Assembly (NCBI RefSeq): GCF_049615385.1
Contig: NZ_JBMZFL010000009.1
DNA from: Aequoribacter sp049615385
Lineage (GTDB): Bacteria; Pseudomonadota; Gammaproteobacteria; Pseudomonadales; Halieaceae
Reading direction: 5' to 3' (one strand)
Length of the DNA: 64,000 nucleotides
This document shows, one piece after another, positions 33,591 through 41,605 of the stretch. Every line of letters begins with the position of its first letter. The first letter of the stretch is position 1. The translations under genes were made by a program, and so were the position numbers. The notes beneath the pieces are model-generated. The model did not search any database and was not told where the DNA came from. It saw nothing but the letters and a program-made list of their open reading frames with translations.

Positions 33591-34277
33591 GTGGACGTTT
33601 TTGGGTTTCCCCCTACTTGGCAAGCCCTTAGTGATCCACCAGGTTTGCTCGCCATGGGGGGCGATTTAAGCCCCGAGCGCCTGCTTCACGCCTATGCTTT
33701 GGGGATCTTCCCGTGGTACTCGGATGGCGAGCCGATTCTGTGGTGGACGCCAGATCCTCGCTGTGTCTTGCTCCCGAACCAAATTCGGGTATCTAAATCG
33801 TTGAAGAAAAGATTACGCAAGCCCTACACGGTGACGACCAATAGGGCCTTTGCCCAGGTGATGTTGCACTGTGCCACCGTGGACGGGCGGATCGATAACA
33901 CGTGGATTAGTTCAGAGATGCATCAAGCCTACAACGAACTTCATCGGCTTGGCTATGCTCATTCTATCGAGGTGTGGTTAGACACTGAACTCATCGGAGG
34001 GCTATATGGCTTGAGGCTTGGTCGCGTTTTTTTTGGTGAATCGATGTTCAGTCGTGCGACTGACGGATCGAAAATTGCGCTCGCGGCGCTCTCTGTCTTG
34101 TGCGCGAAGGCCGGGGTTAACCTCATAGACTGTCAGGTTGAGAACCCCCATTTGATGAGTATGGGAGCGAGTCTATTGCCACGACTAGACTTCGAACACA
34201 TCCTCGGCGAGAATGTCTACGCAGATATAGACGATCGTTGTTGGCGCTTAGAAGAGCGGACCAAGGAACTCCTGTGA
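33591..34277 (+). CDS. aat: leucyl/phenylalanyl-tRNA--protein transferase
   Basis: Adds Leu or Phe to proteins with N-terminal Lys or Arg, making an N-degron for ClpS-ClpAP. Motifs: FPPTWQALSDPPGLLAMGGD, LHAYALGIFPWYS, ILWWTPDPRCVL, HSIEVWLDTELIGGLYGLRLGRVFFGESMFS and LIDCQVENPHL. The start is uncertain: GTG at 33591 (228 aa) or TTG at 33588 directly after the trxB stop; no clear Shine-Dalgarno separates them. The 3' end overlaps bpt by 4 nt (GTGA). Confidence 0.95.
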   Translation: MDVFGFPPTWQALSDPPGLLAMGGDLSPERLLHAYALGIFPWYSDGEPILWWTPDPRCVLLPNQIRVSKSLKKRLRKPYTVTTNRAFAQVMLHCATVDGRIDNTWISSEMHQAYNELHRLGYAHSIEVWLDTELIGGLYGLRLGRVFFGESMFSRATDGSKIALAALSVLCAKAGVNLIDCQVENPHLMSMGASLLPRLDFEHILGENVYADIDDRCWRLEERTKELL

Positions 34278-34987
34278 GCTCATCCTTACACCATCTAAAA
34301 GTATTCACAACCTATCCGCACGAGTGCAGCTATTTGTGGGGCAAAGAGGCAACTACTCTCTTTGTCGATCCACAGCAAGATGTGGATCAAAATCTATACA
34401 CGTCGCTGTCACGTATGGGCTTCCGTCGGTCCGGACAGCACATGTATAAGCCCAATTGTGCGAGTTGCCAAGCCTGTGTTCCGGCCCGCATACCGGTTGC
34501 TGACTTCATGCCTAGTCGGAATCAACGGCGGGTGCTTAAACGCAATGCTGATTTGCGAGTGCAAAGCTTGGCGACGCTAGAGGCCCCCGAAGCCTATCCT
34601 TTGTACGAAAGGTATATCAGCGCCCGACATCGCGACGGTGACATGTATCCCCCAAGCGTGGAGCAATTTAGGTCATTTTTAGGTCAGGCCTGGGATTTTA
34701 CTCGTTACTATTGCTTCAGTGCCGGCGATGCGTTGAAAGCGGTGGCCGTAGTGGACCACTTGAATGACGGTTTTTCCGCGATTTACACCTTCTTCGATCC
34801 CGCTGATGACGCTCGGAGTTTAGGTAAGTTTGTCATTTTGTGGCAAATAGAACTCGCCAAGCAACTCAAGCTTCCCTACGTTTACTTGGGCTACTGGGTA
34901 CAGAATTGTCGTAAGATGGATTACAAAATTCAGTACAAACCCATCGAGCTCCTCAATCAGGGCGAATGGGTGAGGATAGAAACCTAG
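34274..34987 (+). CDS. bpt: aspartate/glutamate leucyltransferase (arginyltransferase-like)
   Basis: Transfers Leu to proteins with N-terminal Asp or Glu, feeding them to ClpS-ClpAP. 237 residues from the GTG at 34274, which overlaps the aat stop. Family features: TYPHECSYLWGKEATTLFVDP, YKPNCASCQACVPARIPV (cysteine-rich N-terminal motif), RRVLKRNADL, YISARHRDGDMYP and VYLGYWVQNCRKMDYKIQYKP at the C-terminus. An ATG at 34238 lies inside aat and would add residues not seen in the family. infA follows 78 nt downstream. Confidence 0.95.
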   Translation: MSSSLHHLKVFTTYPHECSYLWGKEATTLFVDPQQDVDQNLYTSLSRMGFRRSGQHMYKPNCASCQACVPARIPVADFMPSRNQRRVLKRNADLRVQSLATLEAPEAYPLYERYISARHRDGDMYPPSVEQFRSFLGQAWDFTRYYCFSAGDALKAVAVVDHLNDGFSAIYTFFDPADDARSLGKFVILWQIELAKQLKLPYVYLGYWVQNCRKMDYKIQYKPIELLNQGEWVRIET

Positions 34988-35065
34988 CTAAATTACGTTT
35001 TTTGGTGGCGTTATGCGGCCAGTTAAGGCAAAATGCGCACCGATTTCAGCAAGAGCTTACGGTGC

Positions 35066-35284
35066 ATGGCTAAAGAAGATCAGATTGAAATGGACGGCGA
35101 AGTCATTGACACGCTTCCCAATACTACTTTTCGCGTCAAGTTAGAGAATGGTCACGTTGTGACGGCGCACATTAGCGGCAAAATGCGCAAGCATTACATC
35201 CGCATTTTGACCGGAGACAAAGTAAGAGTTGAACTCACACCTTACGACCTGACCAAAGGTCGCATCACCTACCGCGAGCGATAA
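35066..35284 (+). CDS. infA: translation initiation factor IF-1
   Basis: 72-residue OB-fold protein that occupies the ribosomal A site during initiation. MAKEDQIEMDGEVIDTLPNT and the body with VTAHISGKMRKHYIRIL, GDKVRVELTPYDLTKGRI and the TYRER end are diagnostic. The ATG at 35066 gives the conserved length; upstream in-frame codons to 35033 are not part of the protein. The gene is followed at once by a bidirectional terminator shared with the convergent clpA. Confidence 0.97.
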   Translation: MAKEDQIEMDGEVIDTLPNTTFRVKLENGHVVTAHISGKMRKHYIRILTGDKVRVELTPYDLTKGRITYRER

Positions 35285-35285
35285 A

Positions 35286-35310
35286 AGGCCTTGAGCTTAG
35301 CTCAAGGCTT
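35286..35310. terminator. bidirectional intrinsic terminator between infA and clpA
   Basis: GCCTTGAGC-TTA-GCTCAAGGC: perfect 9-bp stem with a 3-nt loop (35288-35308), preceded by AAAA on one side and followed by TT on the other. It serves infA on the plus strand. On the minus strand the loop itself is the clpA stop codon (TAA at 35299-35297), so the clpA coding end lies within the stem. Confidence 0.75.
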
Positions 35311-37591
35311 CCAATTCTTGTTCTTGCGGCTGCGAACTCTCAACATCCAGACTTAATGTGTCTCCAGTGTCGCTCACTCGCACATGGACGGTTCCGCCAG
35401 CAGCCGACAATGAGCCAAAAAGCACGAGCTCAGCAAGAGGCTTTTTAATGTACTCCTGTATGACGCGCGCCATGGGTCTGGCACCCATGTGCATGTCGTA
35501 GCCCTTCTCTACCAGCCATAAGCGAGCATCTTCATCAACCTGTAATTGCACCCGCTTGTCGTCTAGCTGACCCTGAAGCTCAGTCAGGAATTTATCGACA
35601 ACCGTCAGTATCACATCTTCACCGAGCGGTTCAAATTCCACAATACTGTCTAGGCGATTGCGGAATTCCGGAGTGAATAATCGATTGATCGCTTCCATAC
35701 CGTCGGTGCGATGATCTTGCTGAGTAAAGCCAATTGATCGACGGCTGATTCGCTCGGCACCCGCGTTGGTTGTCATGACCAAGATAACGTTACGGAAGTC
35801 CGCTTTGCGGCCGTTATTGTCAGTGAGCGATCCATGATCCATAACCTGTAGCAACAAATTGAATACTTCTGGGTGCGCCTTTTCGATCTCGTCTAGCAGT
35901 ACTACTGCGTGCGGATGCTTGGTTACGGCGTCCGTTAAAAGTCCTCCCTGATCAAACCCAACATAGCCTGGAGGTGCGCCAATCAGCCTTGAAACCGTGT
36001 GGCGCTCCATGTATTCGCTCATATCGAAGCGAATAAGTTCGAGTCCGAGCATTGTTGCTAGTTGACGGGTGACCTCCGTTTTGCCAACACCAGTAGGCCC
36101 AGCTAATAAAAAGCTACCGATGGGTTTGTGCTCCGACTTTAGCCCAGCTCGAGCAAGCTTGATCGCTGAACTGAGCTCTGATACGGCTTTGTCTTGACCA
36201 AAGACCACCATCTTTAGATTGCTCTCGAGCTTTTCTAGTGTTGATTTGTCGTCGCGACTGACTGACTTCGGCGGAATCCTCGCGATCTTAGCAACAATCG
36301 CCTCGATGTCGCCAACGCCGATTTGTTTTTTGCGCTTCGATTTGGGCAGTAGCTGCTGGTAAGCCCCTGCCTCGTCGATGACATCAATGGCTTTGTCTGG
36401 CAAGAAACGATCAGTAATATAACGAGCTGCCAGATCCGTGGCGACTCGCAGTGCTTTGTCGGTGTAGCGAACCTTGTGATGTTCTTCGAATCTGGACTTT
36501 AGGCCCTTCAAGATTTTGTAAGCGTCGTCTGGTGAAGGCTCCGTCACATCGATCTTTTGAAATCGACGACTGAGGGCCTTATCTTTATCGAAAATACCGC
36601 GATATTCAGCGTAAGTTGTCGATCCGACGCAGCGCAGTTTGCCCGATGTCAATAGCGGCTTCAGTAAATTGCTCGCGTCCATCACACCACCGGACGCAGC
36701 ACCAGCGCCGATGATGGTGTGAATTTCATCGATAAATAAAATGGCACCTTCGTGCTTCGACAGTTCTTTTAGCAAGCCCTTGAAGCGTTTTTCGAAGTCG
36801 CCCCGGTACTTCGTGCCTGCTAGCAGGGCCCCCATATCCAGAGAATACACGGTGCTTTGCGCTAACATTTCGGGCGCATCCCCATCGTGGATAAGTTTTG
36901 CAAGTCCCTCAACGATCGCGGTTTTACCCACCCCTGACTCGCCTACCAGCAGCGGGTTGTTCTTGCGACGTCGGGCCAACACTTGCGCAAGTCGCTCTAC
37001 TTCTTCGGCTCTACCTATCAACGGGTCTATGTCCCCCTCGCCCGCTTTTAAGTTGAGATTGGTCGCAAAACTTGTCAGCGGATTACCCTCGCCGCTTTCC
37101 TCGCTGGACTCGCTCGTGTTTGTCTGATTAATTTCTGGCTCAGCATTGTCCTCGATTTTTGATACGCCATGGGTAATATAATTCACCACATCTAAACGAG
37201 ATATGTTCTGGGTTTTTAGGTAGTAAACCGCTTGGCTCTCTTGCTCGCTGAAAATGGCTACCAGTATGTTCGCGCCGCTGACTTCGTCTTTGCCCGAGCT
37301 CTGTACGTGAAATACAGCCCGCTGAATAACTCGTTGAAAGCCTAAGGTCGGGTGTGTATCGAACTGTTCGCTCGCGCTATCTTCGATTAGCGGAGTCGTC
37401 GAGTCGATAAACTCAACAAGGTCAGCGCGCAACGCGTCGCTATCTGCACCACAGTGTTTTAACACCAAGGCCGCGTCGGGATTATCTAACATGGCTAACA
37501 ACAAGTGTTCTACCGTGAGATACTCGTGCTGTTTGGACTGTGCCGAGCGAAATGCCTCGTTTAAGCTTAGCTCTAATGCCTTATTTAACAT
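35297..37591 (-). CDS. clpA: ATP-dependent Clp protease ATPase subunit ClpA
   Basis: 764-residue unfoldase for ClpP. An N-terminal repeat domain (LNKALELSLNEAFRSAQ, then EYLTVEHLLLAMLD) binds ClpS. Two AAA+ modules follow: Walker A GESGVGKTAIVEGL with LAGTKYRGDFEKRFK, and GPTGVGKTEVTRQLA with ERHTVSRLIGAPPGYVGFDQGG. The ATG at 37591 (MLNKALEL) is preferred over the adjacent GTG at 37594; AGAGGA lies 7 nt upstream of it. clpS lies 11 nt upstream on the same strand, so clpS-clpA is an operon. Confidence 0.97.
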   Translation of the reverse strand: MLNKALELSLNEAFRSAQSKQHEYLTVEHLLLAMLDNPDAALVLKHCGADSDALRADLVEFIDSTTPLIEDSASEQFDTHPTLGFQRVIQRAVFHVQSSGKDEVSGANILVAIFSEQESQAVYYLKTQNISRLDVVNYITHGVSKIEDNAEPEINQTNTSESSEESGEGNPLTSFATNLNLKAGEGDIDPLIGRAEEVERLAQVLARRRKNNPLLVGESGVGKTAIVEGLAKLIHDGDAPEMLAQSTVYSLDMGALLAGTKYRGDFEKRFKGLLKELSKHEGAILFIDEIHTIIGAGAASGGVMDASNLLKPLLTSGKLRCVGSTTYAEYRGIFDKDKALSRRFQKIDVTEPSPDDAYKILKGLKSRFEEHHKVRYTDKALRVATDLAARYITDRFLPDKAIDVIDEAGAYQQLLPKSKRKKQIGVGDIEAIVAKIARIPPKSVSRDDKSTLEKLESNLKMVVFGQDKAVSELSSAIKLARAGLKSEHKPIGSFLLAGPTGVGKTEVTRQLATMLGLELIRFDMSEYMERHTVSRLIGAPPGYVGFDQGGLLTDAVTKHPHAVVLLDEIEKAHPEVFNLLLQVMDHGSLTDNNGRKADFRNVILVMTTNAGAERISRRSIGFTQQDHRTDGMEAINRLFTPEFRNRLDSIVEFEPLGEDVILTVVDKFLTELQGQLDDKRVQLQVDEDARLWLVEKGYDMHMGARPMARVIQEYIKKPLAELVLFGSLSAAGGTVHVRVSDTGDTLSLDVESSQPQEQELEALS

Positions 37592-37602
37592 CACGTATTC
37601 CT

Positions 37603-37944
37603 CTAGGACTCATCGTCGCTCATTGGTTCAACTTCGCACAGGAGTGGGTGCTGGTTTTCCCGTGAAAACTCATTGACTTCGTAGGCTTTGGTTTCCGCAA
37701 CATCGCGAGGGTAGATACCGCAAACGCCTTTACCCTGAGTGTGCACCGCCAGCATGATCTGAGTGGCTTTTTCTCGATTCATTCTAAAAAAGCGCTCTAA
37801 TACGAGTACGACAAATTCCATGGGCGTGTAGTCGTCATTCATTAGCACCACTTTGTAAAGGGGTGGCTTCTTCAGTGCGGGTTTGGCCGGCGCTACTGCG
37901 AGGCCGGTTCCGTCGTCATGTTGGTCTGGATGTTGCTCACTCAT
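37603..37944 (-). CDS. clpS: ClpAP adaptor protein ClpS
   Basis: 113-residue N-recognin that delivers proteins with N-terminal Leu, Phe, Trp or Tyr to ClpAP. The core YKVVLMNDDYTPMEFVVLVLERFF contains the conserved NDD binding-pocket residues, and ATQIMLAVHTQGKGVCGIYPRDVAETKA completes the fold. The N-terminal ~28 residues are a flexible polar tail. With aat and bpt encoded just beyond clpA, the whole Leu/N-degron pathway lies within 5 kb. Confidence 0.97.
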   Translation of the reverse strand: MSEQHPDQHDDGTGLAVAPAKPALKKPPLYKVVLMNDDYTPMEFVVLVLERFFRMNREKATQIMLAVHTQGKGVCGIYPRDVAETKAYEVNEFSRENQHPLLCEVEPMSDDES

Positions 37945-37972
37945 TGAAAATGTTACCGCCTAATTTGTCGTC

Positions 37973-37997
37973 ATTATAGAGCATGTCACCCATGCTC
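37973..37997 (-). promoter_or_regulatory. clpS-clpA promoter -10 box with adjoining 7-bp dyad
   Basis: On the minus strand a perfect TATAAT (plus coordinates 37973-37978) is preceded directly by GAGCATG-N5-CATGCTC (37979-37997), a perfect dyad filling the -10/-35 spacer. The -35 is poor (CTGCGA-like), as is usual for activator-dependent or tightly repressed promoters. The clpS ATG is about 30 nt downstream. Confidence 0.55.
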
Positions 37998-38058
37998 GCA
38001 GAGATATACAGATTATCTGCGGCTGAATCCGAAAAATACAAGGGTAAAAGTAAGGCAT

Positions 38059-38098
38059 AAAAAAACCCGCAACACGGCTGCTTGCCAGTGCGCGGGTT
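38059..38098 (-). terminator. intrinsic terminator of icd
   Basis: Read on the minus strand, AACCCGC pairs with GCGGGTT across a 21-nt loop that can pair further (GCACTGGC/GCAGCCGTG region), followed by a run of seven T. It lies 18 nt past the icd stop. Confidence 0.8.
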
Positions 38099-38115
38099 CG
38101 TGTTGTCAAAAAATC

Positions 38116-39369
38116 TTACATTTTGGCAATGATCTGCTTTCCGAACTCTGAGCAGCTCAACAGCGTTGCGCCGTCCATCAGACGCTCGAAGTCGTAGGTT
38201 ACGGTCTTGGCCTGGATCGCCCCGTTCATGCCGTCTATGATCAGGTCAGCGGCCTCGTTCCAGCCCATGTGACGCAGCATCATCTCAGCCGACAAGATCA
38301 GTGAACCGGGGTTTACTTTGTCTTGGCCTGCGTACTTAGGCGCAGTGCCGTGCGTGGCTTCGAACAGAGCGACGGTGTCACTCAGGTTTGCACCCGGGGC
38401 GATACCAATACCACCAACCTGCGCTGCTAAAGCGTCTGATAAATAATCGCCGTTCAAGTTTAGGGTCGCTACAACGCTGTACTCGGCTGGACGAGTCAGG
38501 ATCTGTTGCAGCATCGCGTCGGCAATGACGTCTTTGATAACGATTTCTTTACCGTTATTGGGGTTCTTAATCGAAACCCATGGGCCGCCGTCAAGAAGCT
38601 CGCCGCCAAATTCATTCTGGGCCAGAGCATAACCCCAGTCACGGAAAGCACCTTCGGTGAATTTCATGATGTTGCCTTTATGCACAAGGGTAACCGAAGG
38701 TAGGTCTTGGTCGATTGCGTATTGGATGGCTTTGCGAACCAAACGCTCAGTGCCCTCTTTGGATACTGGCTTAATTCCGATACCGACGTTTTGTGGGAAG
38801 CGAATTTTGGTCACGCCCATTTCGTTCAGAAGAAAATCGACCACTTTTTCCGCTTCTGGCGTGCCCGCCTGGTATTCCACCCCGGCGTAAATATCTTCTG
38901 AGTTCTCGCGGAAAATTACCATATTGCAAGCACCTGGGTCTTTTACGGGCGAAGGCACACCTTCAAACCAACGGACAGGGCGCAAACAAGTATACAGGTC
39001 CAACTCTTGGCGCAGCGCCACGTTCAATGAACGGAAGCCACCACCCACCGGTGTTGTCAAAGGACCTTTGATGGCAACAGAGTAAGCTTTGATCGCGTCT
39101 AGTGTTTCTTCGGGGAACCAGTCGCCGTCGTAAAGTTCGGCTGCTTTTTCACCGGTATAAATTTCCATCCAAGAAATTTTCTTTTGGCCGCCGAAGGCCT
39201 TTTCGACAGCTGCATCGACAACATCGATCATAACTGGGCTGATATCCACTCCAATACCATCGCCTTCGATGTAAGGAATGATTGGATTGTTGGGGACGTT
39301 CAGGCTGTGATCTTCATTGACAGTAATGGCTTGGCCTTCAGTAGGCACCTGAATGTGTTTGTATCCCAT
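38116..39369 (-). CDS. icd: isocitrate dehydrogenase (NADP+)
   Basis: TCA-cycle enzyme converting isocitrate to 2-oxoglutarate. 417 residues, homodimeric E. coli type. NPIIPYIEGDGIG, the RSLNVALRQELDLYTCLRPVRW substrate loop (Ser in this loop is the AceK phosphorylation site in E. coli), IFRENSEDIYAGVE, NGDYLSDALAAQVGGIGIAPGAN and EATHGTAPKYAGQ are present. The start ATG follows GGAG by 8 nt. Transcribed away from rluE; the divergent gap holds two overlapping palindromes. Whether AceK acts on it here is unknown, as aceK is not in the window. Confidence 0.97.
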   Translation of the reverse strand: MGYKHIQVPTEGQAITVNEDHSLNVPNNPIIPYIEGDGIGVDISPVMIDVVDAAVEKAFGGQKKISWMEIYTGEKAAELYDGDWFPEETLDAIKAYSVAIKGPLTTPVGGGFRSLNVALRQELDLYTCLRPVRWFEGVPSPVKDPGACNMVIFRENSEDIYAGVEYQAGTPEAEKVVDFLLNEMGVTKIRFPQNVGIGIKPVSKEGTERLVRKAIQYAIDQDLPSVTLVHKGNIMKFTEGAFRDWGYALAQNEFGGELLDGGPWVSIKNPNNGKEIVIKDVIADAMLQQILTRPAEYSVVATLNLNGDYLSDALAAQVGGIGIAPGANLSDTVALFEATHGTAPKYAGQDKVNPGSLILSAEMMLRHMGWNEAADLIIDGMNGAIQAKTVTYDFERLMDGATLLSCSEFGKQIIAKM

Positions 39370-39394
39370 AGCTAACTCCGTAAAAAAAATTTAA

Positions 39395-39411
39395 AACAAT
39401 TGTTCGCGAAC
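39395..39411. promoter_or_regulatory. overlapping palindromes AACAATTGTT and GTTCGCGAAC in the icd/rluE gap
   Basis: Two perfect 10-bp palindromes that share the GTT at 39402-39404, in the 82-nt divergent gap, 26-42 nt upstream of the icd start. Possible operator controlling icd; no regulator known. Confidence 0.4.
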
Positions 39412-39451
39412 GCAAACCGCTTAGGCGCGTGAATGATATCATAGACAGACT

Positions 39452-40081
39452 ATGGATGACCTCATTTTGCTTAACAAACCCATGAATATGCTCTCTCAAT
39501 TTAGCTCAGAGGGAGAAAAAGAGGGTATTTCCAAACTTATCAGTGCCCAGGGGTTTCGTATTGCCGGTCGACTCGACTCCGATTCGGAGGGTCTCCTGGT
39601 CTTGACCTCTTATGGTCGGCTGCAAGCGTATCTGACTGCCCCTAAACACAACACCTGGAAATATTATTATGTTCAGGTGGAAGGCCGGATCGATGAGCAG
39701 GCGGTTCGCCGCTTGCAAGCCGGGGTGCAGCTCAACGATGGTCCGACTTTGCCCGCCCGAGTTAAGGTTATTGAGCCGCCTTCATTATGGCAGCGAACAC
39801 CGCCAGTGAGATACAGAGCTCAAATACCTACGTCATGGCTAGAAATCGGACTGCAGGAAGGTCGCAATCGTCAAATAAGACGCATGACGGCGCACGTGGG
39901 CTACCCTACCCTGCGCTTGGTCCGGTTCCGATCGGGGCCGTTTAGATTGGCGGATTTGGGCCCCGGTGAATACGTACGCGTTCCCATCCCTGAAGACCTA
40001 AAACCCTATGCGCAGTCGTCTCAAAGACCGCGTCCTCGGGCGCGCGATTTGCGCAATCCTTATTCGAGGCAAAAAAAGTGA
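39452..40081 (+). CDS. rluE: 23S rRNA pseudouridine synthase, RsuA/RluE family
   Basis: 209-residue enzyme likely modifying 23S rRNA U2457. LLNKPMNMLSQFS opens, then the catalytic motif GRLDSDSEGLLVLTSYG (Asp in GRLD) and QEGRNRQIRRMTAHVGYPTLRLVR. No S4 domain precedes, which with the position next to icd fits RluE rather than RsuA or RluB. The basic C-terminal tail (SSQRPRPRARDLRNPYSRQKK) is probably an RNA contact. Overlaps the next gene by 4 nt (GTGA). Confidence 0.93.
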   Translation: MDDLILLNKPMNMLSQFSSEGEKEGISKLISAQGFRIAGRLDSDSEGLLVLTSYGRLQAYLTAPKHNTWKYYYVQVEGRIDEQAVRRLQAGVQLNDGPTLPARVKVIEPPSLWQRTPPVRYRAQIPTSWLEIGLQEGRNRQIRRMTAHVGYPTLRLVRFRSGPFRLADLGPGEYVRVPIPEDLKPYAQSSQRPRPRARDLRNPYSRQKK

Positions 40082-40530
40082 GAGATTTCCGAGTCACTGT
40101 CGCGGCGGTGGTGGTAAACCGAGGCCGATTTTTAATGGTGGAAGAGCGCGACAAGCAGTCTTTGCAGATGGTCATCAATCAGCCTGCAGGTCACCTGGAA
40201 ATAGGCGAGACGATCATTGAAGGTGCGATCAGAGAGACCTTCGAGGAAACTGGCTTTGTAGTCGCCCCCGCAGGCGTGGTCAGTATAGGTCTGTATCGCC
40301 CCGAAAATCGGCCCGATACCTATTGCCGGATCACTCTGAGTGCCGTGCTCCGCAAGCATGATTCGAGCGCCGAGTTAGACCCAGACATTCATCAGGTGCT
40401 GTGGATGAGTCGCGAGCAAATCGAGGCCAACTCTGCTAAACTCCGCAGCCCGATGGTACTCGACAGTATCGAACGTTATCAGCGCGGGCAAATCTACCCG
40501 CTGAGCATGTTGGCACACTATGAATCCTAA
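40078..40530 (+). CDS. nudJ: Nudix hydrolase, NudJ-type phosphatase
   Basis: 150-residue Nudix protein of the NudJ (YmfB) family, which acts on nucleoside tri- and diphosphates and on the thiamine precursor HMP-PP. VTVAAVVVNRGRFLMVEE, QPAGHLEIGET and the Nudix box ending RETFEETGF are visible. GTG start at 40078 overlaps the rluE stop; the 3' end overlaps mnmA by 11 nt. The order rluE-nudJ-mnmA-hflD-purB is a classic gammaproteobacterial string. Confidence 0.93.
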   Translation: MRDFRVTVAAVVVNRGRFLMVEERDKQSLQMVINQPAGHLEIGETIIEGAIRETFEETGFVVAPAGVVSIGLYRPENRPDTYCRITLSAVLRKHDSSAELDPDIHQVLWMSREQIEANSAKLRSPMVLDSIERYQRGQIYPLSMLAHYES

Positions 40531-41605
40531 GCAGAAAGTCATTGTTGGATTGTCCGGAGGAGTGGATTCTTCGGTTGCCGCTTTGTGCTTGATTGAACAG
40601 GGCTTCGACGTTGAAGCCTTGTTCATGAAAAACTGGGACGAGGACGACGATACCGAATACTGCACAGCGATGCAGGATTTTGCCGATGCCTCTGCCGTTG
40701 CTGCGGCGCTTGGTATTGTGTTGCATGGCGCCAATTTTGCGCGCGAATACTGGGACCGGGTTTTCGAGTACTTTCTGGAAGAGTACCGAGCCGGACGTAC
40801 ACCAAACCCAGACATATTGTGCAACAAAGAAATCAAATTCAAAGCGTTCTTGGACTATGCCCTAAACCTTGGCGCCGACTTCATAGCAACAGGCCATTAC
40901 GCGAGGACGGGGTTGGACAATGCGGGCTTGACGACTCTTCAAAAAGGCGCCGATCCAAACAAAGACCAAAGTTATTTTCTGCATCAAGTGCCTCATCAAG
41001 CGCTTGCTAAAACACTCTTTCCCCTGGGTGATATGCATAAAACCGAGGTTCGGGAGCGCGCTAAAGCAGCCGGCTTGCCGACTTTTGATAAAAAAGACTC
41101 CACTGGGATTTGCTTTATTGGCGAACGACGATTTACCGATTTCTTATCAACCTATTTACCGGCGCAGCCTGGCAAAATTGTGGCGGTCTCGGGCGAAGAA
41201 CTTGGAAGTCATCAGGGCTTGATGTATCACACGATTGGACAGCGTCAGGGCTTGGGTATCGGCGGCACAAAGGACTTTGGGGAGGCTCCGTGGTACGTGG
41301 TGGATAAAGACCTCGACAACAACAGACTTGTCGTCGCGCAGGGTAATCAGCATCCGAGTTTGTTCAAGCAACGTTTGACCGTAGTCGATCCGTTCTGGAT
41401 TGGGACGCCCCCTCCCAGAGGTTTTCGCTGCTCAGCGAAGATTCGCTATCGCCAGTCCGACCAGCCATGTTCGGTCTCCTACCACGAAGAAAGCCTTCTT
41501 GTGGAATTTGATCAGGCCCAGCGCGCTATTACGCCCGGGCAGTCTGCCGTTTTTTACGATGGTGATCGCTGTCTCGGCGGTGGCGTCATAGTAGGTGCGA
41601 CATGA
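40520..41605 (+). CDS. mnmA: tRNA-specific 2-thiouridylase MnmA
   Basis: Introduces the 2-thio group at U34 of Lys, Glu and Gln tRNAs, taking sulfur relayed from IscS through the Tus system. 361 residues. PP-loop GLSGGVDSSVAAL binds ATP; the catalytic cysteines are in NPDILCNKEIKF and STGICFIGERRF. NKDQSYFLHQV and the tRNA-binding C-terminal barrel (GQRQGLGIGG) follow. Overlaps nudJ and hflD at its two ends. Confidence 0.97.
   Translation: MNPKQKVIVGLSGGVDSSVAALCLIEQGFDVEALFMKNWDEDDDTEYCTAMQDFADASAVAAALGIVLHGANFAREYWDRVFEYFLEEYRAGRTPNPDILCNKEIKFKAFLDYALNLGADFIATGHYARTGLDNAGLTTLQKGADPNKDQSYFLHQVPHQALAKTLFPLGDMHKTEVRERAKAAGLPTFDKKDSTGICFIGERRFTDFLSTYLPAQPGKIVAVSGEELGSHQGLMYHTIGQRQGLGIGGTKDFGEAPWYVVDKDLDNNRLVVAQGNQHPSLFKQRLTVVDPFWIGTPPPRGFRCSAKIRYRQSDQPCSVSYHEESLLVEFDQAQRAITPGQSAVFYDGDRCLGGGVIVGAT

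Noticed and set aside
36741..37127. Plus-strand frame opposite clpA
   Set aside because: Shadow of clpA; serine/proline-rich composition without a start signal.
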